From: Actinoalloteichus_B caeruleus | GTDB taxonomy: Bacteria > Actinomycetota > Actinomycetes > Mycobacteriales > Pseudonocardiaceae | Reading direction: 5' to 3' (one strand) | Assembly: GCF_000718005.1 (NCBI RefSeq) | Contig: NZ_JODV01000022.1 | Length of the DNA stretch: 64,000 nucleotides | Shown here: piece by piece, positions 19,683 to 27,736 of the stretch | Numbering within the stretch: the stretch's first letter is position 1 | Layout of the letters: each line of letters begins with the position of its first letter | The notes under the pieces: generated by a model | Databases searched by the model: none | Seen by the model: the letters and a program-made list of their open reading frames with translations, nothing else | Told to the model about the DNA's origin: nothing | Position numbers and translations under genes: made by a program

Positions 19683-21077
19683 CTACCGCCCGGGATCGTC
19701 CCGGATGACCGTCTTGGCCCGCATCAGGAACTCCCCGAGGTAGCCGTCGTGGGGAACCCCCGGTCGACTCCAGGTGGTCGGGTGGTCGCCCACGTGCACG
19801 TTGCGGATGCTGGGCTCCGCCACCAACCGGTCCACCAGCGCCTCGTCGTCCCCGAGCACGGTCAGCACCAGCGTGTCCCGGAGCGGGGCGATCCCGTCCT
19901 GCCTCGTCCACGGCGCCACCCACACGCAGGGGAAACCGAGTTCGATCCTGGCCTGCGGCGCGTCCGCCCGGTCCACCAGGAACACGGCGGGACGCAGCGC
20001 GGCGGAGCCGTCCCCGAGCGGGGCCACCACCGTGTCCCCCAGCAGGGAACGCGCGTCGCCCCGGCGGGAACGCAGGAACTCGTCGATGTCCCTGGCGTCG
20101 GACTCCGCGCGCACCGGGAGCACCGCCCGCTCGTCCTCGGGGGGCAGGGCGGGCGCGTCGGCCAACCGGGCGGCGATCGCCTCGGCCACCGGCGCCGGGT
20201 CTCCTTCGACGAACACCGCCGTCGCGTTGACGCACCCGGTGCCCGCCTGGTCGGCGACCGACTCGACGACGGTGTCCAGGTGGCGGTCGACGTCGGCGCC
20301 GCTGGTCAGCAGGATCTTCGACCGCCCGGGGCCCTGGGGGAGCACCATCGGGCCGGCGCCGTACTTGCCGACCACGGCGTCCCCGCCGAAGGCGAGGGCG
20401 ACGTCCGCCTCGGCGATGATGCCGTCCGCGGCGGCGTGGTCGGTCGGCAACAACAGGAGCTGGTCCGGTCCGAACCCGCTCTCCCGCAGCGCGGTCACCA
20501 GTCGGTGCGGCGTGAACGGCTCCCGGCGGGACGGTCGCACCGCCACCCGGTAGCCCAACGCCAGGGCGTCGAGCCACGCGCTGTGCACGGCGGGCGTGTT
20601 GGCCGGGGCGTGCACGGCGAGCACGTCACCCCGTCGCACCCACACCGCCGCCCCGGATCGGGCCGCCGGGGCCCGCCACCCGCTCACCGCGCCGACGGGG
20701 CGGGCCATCCGCGCGGCGTCGAACGCGGCTGCCGCGTAGTCGCCCACCCCCTGGGACGCGGTGCGCACGAAGGTGATCGGCATTCCCGAGGCGGCGGCGA
20801 CCGCCCGGTGGTACTCCTCGGCGCTCACCCCGCCCACGACCCCCGTGCTGAACAGCGGACCGGCCTGGGTGAGCGCCGCCTCGCGGTCGGACTCACCCGG
20901 GCTCTCCGCCTTCGACAGCGTCCGCATCGCGCGTTGGACGAACAGCGCGGGGACCAGGCTGAGTTCGGCGAGTGGACCGCCGCGCACGTCGGCGACCAGC
21001 TCGCGGTTGCGGGACACGTAGGGGCCGCGTGGCCCGAGCGCGGCCAGTTCCATCAGGGCAGGGGATGCGGTGGGCAC
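19683..21077 (-). CDS. LuxC-like acyl-CoA/acyl-enzyme reductase
   Basis: 464 residues from a GTG at 21077, two bases after the stop of the upstream ligase. Resembles LuxC/aldehyde dehydrogenase-type fatty-acid reductases: NADP-binding region with HAPANTPAVHSAWLDALALG, and the nucleophile Cys282 in DQAGTGCVNATAVFV. Role inferred from pathway need: reduction of the activated bipyridine carboxylate to the aldehyde (or alcohol) after leucine removal. Works with the LuxE-like protein encoded immediately upstream, the same split as in luminous bacteria. Confidence 0.8.
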   Translation of the reverse strand: MPTASPALMELAALGPRGPYVSRNRELVADVRGGPLAELSLVPALFVQRAMRTLSKAESPGESDREAALTQAGPLFSTGVVGGVSAEEYHRAVAAASGMPITFVRTASQGVGDYAAAAFDAARMARPVGAVSGWRAPAARSGAAVWVRRGDVLAVHAPANTPAVHSAWLDALALGYRVAVRPSRREPFTPHRLVTALRESGFGPDQLLLLPTDHAAADGIIAEADVALAFGGDAVVGKYGAGPMVLPQGPGRSKILLTSGADVDRHLDTVVESVADQAGTGCVNATAVFVEGDPAPVAEAIAARLADAPALPPEDERAVLPVRAESDARDIDEFLRSRRGDARSLLGDTVVAPLGDGSAALRPAVFLVDRADAPQARIELGFPCVWVAPWTRQDGIAPLRDTLVLTVLGDDEALVDRLVAEPSIRNVHVGDHPTTWSRPGVPHDGYLGEFLMRAKTVIRDDPGR

Positions 21078-21079
21078 TG

Positions 21080-22189
21080 TCAGTAGACCCCCTCGATCAC
21101 CTTCGCCGAACCGAACTCCTCGACGGGCCGCACCTCGGAGAGGGCGTCGCCGGCGTAGCCCAGGCCGTGCTCGTGGCGGATGGCGGTGTCCCGTTCCAGG
21201 TTGTTCGGCAGGAACAGGTTCCTGGTCATGTGGTGGGAGACCAGTTGGCCCCGTTCCCCGTAGGGCACGCTGCCGCCGGTCTCCGGGTCGAGGAGGCCGA
21301 ACATCGAGAACGGCGAGGGCGGGTCGAAGATCGCCGGGTCGGTGCGTCCGCCGCCTGGCCGCTGCGGGATGCCGCAGAAGATCATCGCGCTGCCGTAGAT
21401 CCCGATGATGTTGACCTCGGGGAACACCTCGGTGGCCATCAGCTCCGCGGTGTCGGCGTCCATCGACGCGCCGCTCCAGGTGATGGTGTGGACCCGCTCG
21501 TTGATGATGTCGACCAGGTGTTCCCTGGTGCAGATGGCCTGCAGCAGGGGCGGGGTCGCGGCGATCAGCCCGATGTCCTGGGTGGTGAGGATCCACTCGA
21601 CCTGGTCCACCAGGTGGTTCACGTACCCCTTCACCGCCTCGGCCGACCCCGACGCCACGCAGCGCTTGGCCCAGCGGGGGTCCAGGTCGAGGGGGAAGTA
21701 GATACCGCCGAACTCGGCCGCCGCGTCCTGCGTCAGGGTGCCGATCATGTGCGGCCCCATCGGGACCACGCCGAGCCAGTTCCGGCCGGTGGGCATGTCG
21801 TGTTCCCGCAACCGCGACCAGTACCAGCGCCAGGAGGAGTTCAGGACGTCGGGGAGGCTGTAGATCCGCTTGGGACGTCCGGTGGTGCCCCCGCTCTCAC
21901 CCACGAGGGGGCGCGCGGTGATCCCCGCGATCGAGGCGTAACCCTGGGGGACCATGTCCTCCACGGGGATGTGCCGCAGCTCGTCGACGACGTTCGGGAA
22001 CAACGTCAGGTCCTCGACCGTGTGGACGTCGGTCAGCGGGTTGAAGTCCAGTGTCCTGGCCCGCTCGAGCCAGAACCGGGACCCGGTTTTCGGGTTGAAG
22101 TGCCACTCGACCGCCTCCCGCACCAGGTCCTGCGCGTCCGGCGGTGTCTGCCACGGCGTGTCCAGCGGTGATGGGGCAGGTGTCGTCAA
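21080..22189 (-). CDS. LuxE-like acyl-protein synthetase / AMP-dependent carboxylate ligase
   Basis: 369 residues. A TTG at 22189 is chosen because AAGGAG lies 7 bases upstream and no in-frame ATG fits. Adenylate-forming fold with the phosphate loop GESGGTTGRPK near residue 115 and the GDALSEVRP C-terminal core segment; closest in feel to LuxE and coenzyme F390 synthetase-type ligases. Inferred to activate the bipyridine carboxylic acid for the neighbouring reductase. First gene of the minus-strand trio ending in crmK. Confidence 0.8.
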   Translation of the reverse strand: MTTPAPSPLDTPWQTPPDAQDLVREAVEWHFNPKTGSRFWLERARTLDFNPLTDVHTVEDLTLFPNVVDELRHIPVEDMVPQGYASIAGITARPLVGESGGTTGRPKRIYSLPDVLNSSWRWYWSRLREHDMPTGRNWLGVVPMGPHMIGTLTQDAAAEFGGIYFPLDLDPRWAKRCVASGSAEAVKGYVNHLVDQVEWILTTQDIGLIAATPPLLQAICTREHLVDIINERVHTITWSGASMDADTAELMATEVFPEVNIIGIYGSAMIFCGIPQRPGGGRTDPAIFDPPSPFSMFGLLDPETGGSVPYGERGQLVSHHMTRNLFLPNNLERDTAIRHEHGLGYAGDALSEVRPVEEFGSAKVIEGVY

Positions 22190-23370
22190 CGTACGTCTCC
22201 TTGCCGGCTCGTGCTGATCAGGAGAAGAGGAACCAGCTGCGGGAAAAGTCGGATGTCCCGGCGGCGGCACCGGAGACTTTACCGAAACGGCGATGCCCTG
22301 TCTGGAATCCGCGAGGCGCAGAACGGTGTAGTACGCGTGGGGGAGTTCTGGCGGGGAATTCGGCGCGGAACCGCCGTACGGGTGACGGGTGCGGTCGTTT
22401 CGGGTGGCCGTCCGGGGCGCGCCTGGAAAGGGGAATTCCCGCTTCCATCGGGTGGCGCGCGTACTGGGTCACCTGGCCCAGTGATCGTTGGGCCCGGGGT
22501 GGCGCGCGGCTGACCGTGTGGAACGGTGGCCGGGAACACGTCAGGACGACGGGAGGTTCTTTCGGGAACTCGGGAAACGGGAGCCACCGGGTCGGGTCGG
22601 ACTCGGACACCGCTCTATTTCCGCTGGCGGGAAAAGGTGTTGGCCGGGTCGGTGGCGACGGTGCGTCCCGGCCGGGGGCGGTGTTCCGTCCCGGAACGTC
22701 CGGTTCGCTCGGTGTCGCGGTCGGTCCGCTCCATTTCCGACGGGAGTGGAGCGGACCGGTGTCAGCGGCGTTCCCCGGTTCCGCTTGGCGGGTGGTTCGG
22801 GATCTGGCGCCGGGGTTCGGGGTGGTGCGCCCGCACGGGCGGCGGTTCCTGACCGGCGGGCGGGCCGCGCGGCCGCCGTGAACTCGGATCGGCGTGCGGC
22901 CCGGGTTCTCGTGCCCCTGGTCGTGGCCTCGACGCCAGGTCACCGGCCCACTACGACCGGCCCTGACCAGCGCGAACGGGTGCCGCATCGGAGGTGGGGT
23001 GGCGGTCGGGTTCCGCCGGGGTGACGGCGCGGCTGGGGCTGTGCTCGGCGGGCGCGGGGTGCGGGGCCACCAGGGGACGGGCGCGGGTCACGGGGGCGGG
23101 CCTGGAGTCGGCGGGTGGCCTCCGGTGGGTGGCCTCCGTTCGTCGCTCCGCTTCCGTGAGATACCCGCGCAATATCGTCGTGATCGTGTCGTTTCCCGTC
23201 CGTCGGCCCGTGGAGCGGTGGCGAACCCCGCGACGCGGGATGCTGTGACAGACTGTGAATGCCCGCCCCGAACTGGTTCGCGGTCCACTCCGGGTGGGGG
23301 TGGGGCGTTGTGAAATTCAGGTATGTGACCAGTGTATTTCCGCCGGGAACCGGACAGGGGGTGGACAGGG
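22190..23370. other. Long noncoding region between divergent cluster genes
   Basis: With the promoter region to 23516 this is a 1.3-kb gap between the ligase operon (minus) and crmL (plus). Open frames are present on both strands but have no ribosome site or recognisable protein. The promoter of the minus-strand operon must lie in its left part; I could not identify it with confidence. Confidence 0.45.
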
Positions 23371-23387
23371 TGACTGACCGACAGTCA
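23371..23387. promoter_or_regulatory. TetR-type operator palindrome
   Basis: Perfect TGACTG-N5-CAGTCA (ACCGA spacer), ending 8 bases before the crmL -35 box. The same 6-5-6 palindrome occurs at 53714 and 54632 beside the ABC, tetR and MFS genes. Confidence 0.7.
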
Positions 23388-23394
23388 TTGACCC

Positions 23395-23423
23395 TTGCCG
23401 CACGGTCACGGTTGGGTTATATT
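23395..23423 (+). promoter_or_regulatory. crmL promoter
   Basis: -35 TTGCCG at 23395-23400 and -10 TATATT at 23418-23423 with an ideal 17-base spacer, in the most AT-rich stretch of the region. Predicted start near 23430, giving a leader of about 85 bases that contains a small CTGGG/CCCAG hairpin at 23435-23449. Confidence 0.65.
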
Positions 23424-23516
23424 CGATCGAGGATCTGGGGGTGTCCCAGTTTAATCAGGAACCATATCATCGTGTTAAGTGATGGTCAACGGGGGGCCTG
23501 AGATGAAGGATTTGTC

Positions 23517-24782
23517 GTGTACCGCATCCACGCGGGTCTACTGATTCCAGGGCGAGGCGAACCTGTTCCGAACGGCGTTGTGCTGTTCGAGGGTGACCGG
23601 ATTGGCTATTCCGGCTCCGCTGCGGCCGCGCCACCTCCGAATCCCGACGACGAGATCCACGAGGTCGACGTCGTCATGCCCGGGCTCTGGGACTGCCACA
23701 CCCATTTCACGGGGCTTCGAGGACCGGTCGGCACCGAACAACTGATGCTGAACCAGGCCGAGGTCGCCGTCGCGCGATCGGTCCGCGACGCCCAGCTCGC
23801 CCTCGACGCCGGGTTCACCAGCGTGCGGGAGGTCGGCGGGTACGGGGTCTACCTCGCCAGGGTCATCGACGAGGGCACCGTTCCCGGTCCGACCGTCTAC
23901 CCCGCCGGCAGTGTGATCAGCCCCACCGGTGGGCACTCCGACGCCCACGGCCTGCCCCACGCCTGGGTCGTCGACCCGCAACGGCGGAACGGGATGCTCC
24001 AGGTCGCGGACGGGGTCGACGACTGCCTGCGCGCCACCCGGCTCCAACTGAGGCTCGGCGCCAGGGTCATCAAGGTCTGCGCGTCGGGGGGAGTCCTCAG
24101 CGAACTCGACCACCCCGCCCACCAGCAGTTCAGCGACGCCGAGCTCCGGGCGATCGTCGAGGAGGCAGCCAGGTCCGATCGGGTCGTCGCGGCGCACTGC
24201 CACGGCAAGGCCGGGATCATGGCCGCGTTGCGGGCTGGTTGCCGCACCATCGAACACGGCACCGACGTCGACGAGGAGGTCGCCGCCGCGATGCGGGAGT
24301 GCGGGGCGATCCTGGTGCCCACCCGAACCATCTACGAGGCGATCCTCTCCAGAGCCGACCAGGTGTCGCCCGCCGCCCGCAGGAAGCTGCACGAACTCCA
24401 GGAACGGCACCGGGCCGCGATGGCCCTCGCGCACGGTGCCGGAGTCCGCATCGCCATGGGAACCGACCTGGGCACCAGCATGCCCGAGACACCGTTCGGC
24501 TGGGGGCACAACGGTGAGGAGTTCGGTTACCTGGTGGCCGCGGGCCTGAGCCCGCTCCAGGCGATCGCCGCCGGCACGGCCGACGCCCCCGCCACGCTCG
24601 GTCCACAGGCACCACTGTCCGGGCAGCTGGCGAAGGGATACGACGCCGACGTGATCGCGTTGGCCTCCGACCCGCTCCAGGACATCTCCGTCCTGGCCCG
24701 ACCAGACACCGTGACCCACGTCTGGAAGGCCGGAACGCTCGTCAAGTGTCCCAACCACACAGGAGGGCGGCTCACCCGGTGA
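23517..24782 (+). CDS. crmL: Amidohydrolase removing leucine (CrmL-like)
   Basis: 421 residues from a GTG at 23517 (AAGGA upstream). Amidohydrolase-superfamily metal site: H61-T-H63 in the DCHTHF segment, the VIKVCASGG strand with the bridging lysine, AAHCHGKAG, IEHGTD and the MGTDLG aspartate. In caerulomycin biosynthesis CrmL hydrolyses the leucyl amide left by the last NRPS module to give the bipyridine carboxylic acid; disruption is reported to accumulate leucine-bearing products. Stop overlaps the start of the LuxR gene (GTGA), so the two are coupled. Confidence 0.93.
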   Translation: MYRIHAGLLIPGRGEPVPNGVVLFEGDRIGYSGSAAAAPPPNPDDEIHEVDVVMPGLWDCHTHFTGLRGPVGTEQLMLNQAEVAVARSVRDAQLALDAGFTSVREVGGYGVYLARVIDEGTVPGPTVYPAGSVISPTGGHSDAHGLPHAWVVDPQRRNGMLQVADGVDDCLRATRLQLRLGARVIKVCASGGVLSELDHPAHQQFSDAELRAIVEEAARSDRVVAAHCHGKAGIMAALRAGCRTIEHGTDVDEEVAAAMRECGAILVPTRTIYEAILSRADQVSPAARRKLHELQERHRAAMALAHGAGVRIAMGTDLGTSMPETPFGWGHNGEEFGYLVAAGLSPLQAIAAGTADAPATLGPQAPLSGQLAKGYDADVIALASDPLQDISVLARPDTVTHVWKAGTLVKCPNHTGGRLTR

Positions 24783-25330
24783 TCGACCGTACGAATGTCA
24801 TGCCAGCGTCCGAGCGACGAGAACCAGCGCTCGAACGACGAGACGAGGACGGTGTCCAGACCGCCCTCGCGGTGATCCACGAAGTGCTCGCCCGATTACA
24901 GGAACTCGGGGACTTCGCCCGGCGGGCACGCAGCAGCCTGCCGACGCCCCGCGACTACCGCGAACCGGAGGGAGCGGGACGGGACCTCCCCGAGGGGGCG
25001 GCCCAGCCGGAGCGACCTCGTTCCTCCCCCACCACGGACCGGGACGCGGGGGAGACGCCGTCGGAGGCGCCGAACGGGCGCAAACTCCAACTCACCCGAC
25101 GTCAACAGCAGGTCCTCGACCTGCTCATGCAGGGTTCCTCCAACCGCCGCATCGGACGGTCCCTGCACATCACCGAGCAGACGGTCAAGGCGCACCTCCA
25201 CATGATCTACCACAAGCTCGGCGCTGCCGACAGAACCGAAGCCGTGGTGATCGCGATGCACCACGGGCTGGTGCCCGAGAGCACCAGCAACGGACCGGTG
25301 CGGTCCTGCACGCGGTCCTGCTCGCTCTGA
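24779..25330 (+). CDS. LuxR-family response-regulator-type transcription factor, lacking a receiver
   Basis: 183 residues from a GTG at 24779 that overlaps the crmL stop. The C-terminal helix-turn-helix (about residues 105-172) has LTRRQQQVLDLLMQGSSNRRI and ITEQTVKAHLHMIYHKLG. The N-terminal 100 residues are charged and disordered-looking, with no receiver or ATPase domain. Likely cluster activator; collismycin clusters also encode a LuxR-type regulator. Followed by a strong terminator. Confidence 0.85.
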   Translation: MIDRTNVMPASERREPALERRDEDGVQTALAVIHEVLARLQELGDFARRARSSLPTPRDYREPEGAGRDLPEGAAQPERPRSSPTTDRDAGETPSEAPNGRKLQLTRRQQQVLDLLMQGSSNRRIGRSLHITEQTVKAHLHMIYHKLGAADRTEAVVIAMHHGLVPESTSNGPVRSCTRSCSL

Positions 25331-25380
25331 CGGCGGCGGGCTGGGCGGCTGGGCCGAGTACCTCACCCTCCTTGAGGACC

Positions 25381-25418
25381 GGTTGTCCGTGGCGGGAGGA
25401 CCTCCCTCCCGGACAACC
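25381..25418. terminator. Stem-loop after the crmL-luxR operon
   Basis: Arms GGTTGTCCG (25381-25389) and CGGACAACC (25410-25418), with a further GGGAG/CTCCC inner stem. Lies between two convergent operons, so it may serve both. Confidence 0.7.
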
Positions 25419-25459
25419 CGGCACCGCCCCACCCCGCGGTGCGCCCGTCGTCCCACCTC

Positions 25460-25491
25460 CGGTCACCCGGTCACCCGGTCACCCGGTCACC
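25460..25491. repeat. Tandem repeat, 4 copies of CGGTCACC
   Basis: Four exact head-to-tail copies of an 8-base unit in the 517-base gene-free gap between LuxR and the thioesterase. The rest of that gap (25331-25847) holds the terminator and nothing else I can support. Confidence 0.85.
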
Positions 25492-25847
25492 TGGAGCACG
25501 TCGGGGGCCAGCCTCGGTACCGACCGGACGACAACGTCGTCGTCCGCCTCCGAGCCCGGCTCCGCCCGCACCCGCGTCTCCTGTCGTTCCCGATCCCCGG
25601 ACCGGTCCCGCTCGGCGCGGGCCGGTCGTTCCCGCTGCCCTCCGCCGGGCGCCCCACCTCCGGCGCTCCACCCGCCCGGGTGGACCGGCGGATCGCCCGT
25701 CCACCGCTCACCGGACGTCCGTCGGCGGTCACAGCCCGGGAACCGCCGACGGACGTCGGTGTTTCGCGCCGGGGCGTCGGCGCGTCCAGGGAGAGACCGG
25801 CGGACCCCGGACCGGGGTCGCCGTCGGCCTCCGTCGCCGTCCCCGCG

Positions 25848-26564
25848 TCAGGGGGACGACCGCTGCGGCGAGGTCACCGAGCCCAACTCGGCCGCCACCA
25901 CCGCCAGCACCGCATCCCGTTCCGAGGACAGGAAGAAGTGCCCACCGGGGAACATCGTCCTGCGGCACGGCCCTCGGGTGTGGCGCCGCCACTCCGCCAG
26001 CTCCGTGCCATCGACGTCGGGGTCCTCCTTCCCGCCCAGCGCGACGACCGGGCAGTCCAAGGCCGGGCGGTCCCGGTAGCGGTAGGTCTCCGAGATGGTG
26101 AAGTCGGCCCGCAGCACCGGCAGGAGGACCCGGAGGAACGCCGGGCTCTCCAACACCACCGGCGGCGTGCCGTTGAGCTCACGCAGCCGTTCGATGAACT
26201 GGTCGTCGGGCAGGTGGTGGATCACCGCCTCCCGCAACGGCAGGTGCGGGGCGCGGTGCCCGGAGACGAACAGGCACCGGGGGCCGGGCAGTCCGGCGTC
26301 CCGCAGCCTGCCCGCGGCCTCGAACGCGAGGATCGCGCCCAGGCTGTGCCCGAACAGCGCGTAGGGCACGTCGGTGTCCACTGAGGACAGCACGTCGTCC
26401 AACACGGTCGTCAGGTCGTCGACCAGCGGATCCCGCAGCCGGTCACCGCGCCCGGGCAACTGCACCGGGCGCACCTCCACCTCCGGGGCCAGCGCCGCCG
26501 ACCACGACCTGAACATCCGCGCGTCTCCGCCGGCGTGGGCCAGGCAGTACAACCGGGTCGTCAC
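25848..26564 (-). CDS. Type II thioesterase
   Basis: 238 residues, alpha/beta hydrolase. GTG start at 26564 overlaps the stop of the upstream flavoprotein gene (GTGA). Motifs: YCLAHAGG near the N end, nucleophile Ser74 in FGHSLGA, and the FPGGHFFL histidine near the C end. Family role: hydrolysis of stalled or wrong acyl groups from carrier proteins of NRPS/PKS lines. Last gene of the six-gene core operon; the assembly line has no cis thioesterase, so it could also take part in release. Confidence 0.9.
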   Translation of the reverse strand: MTTRLYCLAHAGGDARMFRSWSAALAPEVEVRPVQLPGRGDRLRDPLVDDLTTVLDDVLSSVDTDVPYALFGHSLGAILAFEAAGRLRDAGLPGPRCLFVSGHRAPHLPLREAVIHHLPDDQFIERLRELNGTPPVVLESPAFLRVLLPVLRADFTISETYRYRDRPALDCPVVALGGKEDPDVDGTELAEWRRHTRGPCRRTMFPGGHFFLSSERDAVLAVVAAELGSVTSPQRSSP

Positions 26565-27736
26565 AGCGACCCCGCGATGCTCCGGAGCAGCATGTTCGAG
26601 GTCCCCTCGTAGATCTTGCCCGCCTTGACGTCCCGGTAGAACCGCTCCAGCGGGTACTCCCGGGTGAAGCCGTTGCCGCCGAGCACCTCCAAGGCCCGGG
26701 AGGCGGCCCGTTCGGCCACCTGGGAGGCGAAGTACTTGGCCATCGCGGTCAGCCGGAGGCGTTCCGCGATGTCCGTCCCCGCCGCCACCGTCCTGGTCAC
26801 GTCGTAGAGCAGGGCTCGCGCGGCCGCGACCTCGGTGGCGATGTCGGCCAGGGTGAACCGCACCCCCTGGTAGGAGCCGATCGGCTGCCCGAACTGCTCC
26901 CGGGTCCTGCTGTAGGCCACCGCCTCGTCCAGGGCGCCCTGGGCCAGTCCCACCATCTGCGCGGCGATGCCGATCCGGCCGATGTCGAGAGCGCCGATCG
27001 CCACCCCCTCGCCGCCGCCCGGCCCGCCCACGCAGTCCTGGCGGCGGACGCGCACATCGGTGAGCACCACGTCCGCGGTGGCAGCCGCCCGCACCCCCAT
27101 CTGCTCGGTGCGGGGGTCGATGCTCAGCCCCTCCGCCGTCCGGTCCACCAGGAACGCCGAGGAACCGTGCCCCTCGGTCCTGGCGAACACCAGGAACACG
27201 TCGGCCTGGCCGGCGTTGCTCGTCCACCGCTTCCGGCCGTTGATGCGGTACCCGCCGTCGGAGGTGGGCACCGCCGTGGTCGTGCCCGCGAAGGCATCGG
27301 ACCCGGCGTTCTCCTCGGACAACGCGAACGCCCCCACCTGGCGGGTGGCCAGCAGCGGCAACCGGCGCCGCTTCTGGTCCCCGGTGCCCTGCCGGAGCAG
27401 GGTCGCCACGACCAGGGCGTTGTGCACGTCGACACCCACCGCCACGCCGGGGTCGACCCGGGCGACCTCCTCGATCGTCAGCACGACCTGGAACAGCGAG
27501 CCACCTCGGCCGCCGTAGCGGGCCGGGGCCTCCACCGCCATCAGACCGGCGGAGAACAGCTTCTCCCGCAGCCCCGGGTCGAGGGTGGCGTCCCGATCCA
27601 TCCGGTCGGACAACGGGGCGATGTGCTCCTCGGCGAACGCCCGCACATGGGCCCGCCACGCCTCGTCCTCCGGGGAGAGCCGGGTGAGGGGCGGCGGGGC
27701 AGCCCCGTTGCCCGTGGTCACCGTCGGTGCGCTCAC
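26561..27736 (-). CDS. Acyl-CoA dehydrogenase-like flavoprotein (trans-acting, CaeB1/ColB1-like)
   Basis: 391 residues from a GTG at 27736 overlapping the NRPS stop. Complete acyl-CoA dehydrogenase fold: FALSEENAGSDAF, KRWTSNAGQADVFLV, the GGNGFTREYPLERFYRD flavin segment, and the catalytic base Glu377 in IYEGTSNM. Position inside the assembly-line operon and overlap on both sides fit the flavoprotein reported to act in trans on carrier-bound intermediates during 2,2'-bipyridine ring formation. I recall that role for CaeB1/ColB1; assigning this gene to it is by family and position. Confidence 0.85.
   Translation of the reverse strand: MSAPTVTTGNGAAPPPLTRLSPEDEAWRAHVRAFAEEHIAPLSDRMDRDATLDPGLREKLFSAGLMAVEAPARYGGRGGSLFQVVLTIEEVARVDPGVAVGVDVHNALVVATLLRQGTGDQKRRRLPLLATRQVGAFALSEENAGSDAFAGTTTAVPTSDGGYRINGRKRWTSNAGQADVFLVFARTEGHGSSAFLVDRTAEGLSIDPRTEQMGVRAAATADVVLTDVRVRRQDCVGGPGGGEGVAIGALDIGRIGIAAQMVGLAQGALDEAVAYSRTREQFGQPIGSYQGVRFTLADIATEVAAARALLYDVTRTVAAGTDIAERLRLTAMAKYFASQVAERAASRALEVLGGNGFTREYPLERFYRDVKAGKIYEGTSNMLLRSIAGSL

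Noticed and set aside
25460..25491. Possible CRISPR or att site
   Set aside because: Units are 8 bases with no spacers; no cas or integrase gene in the window.
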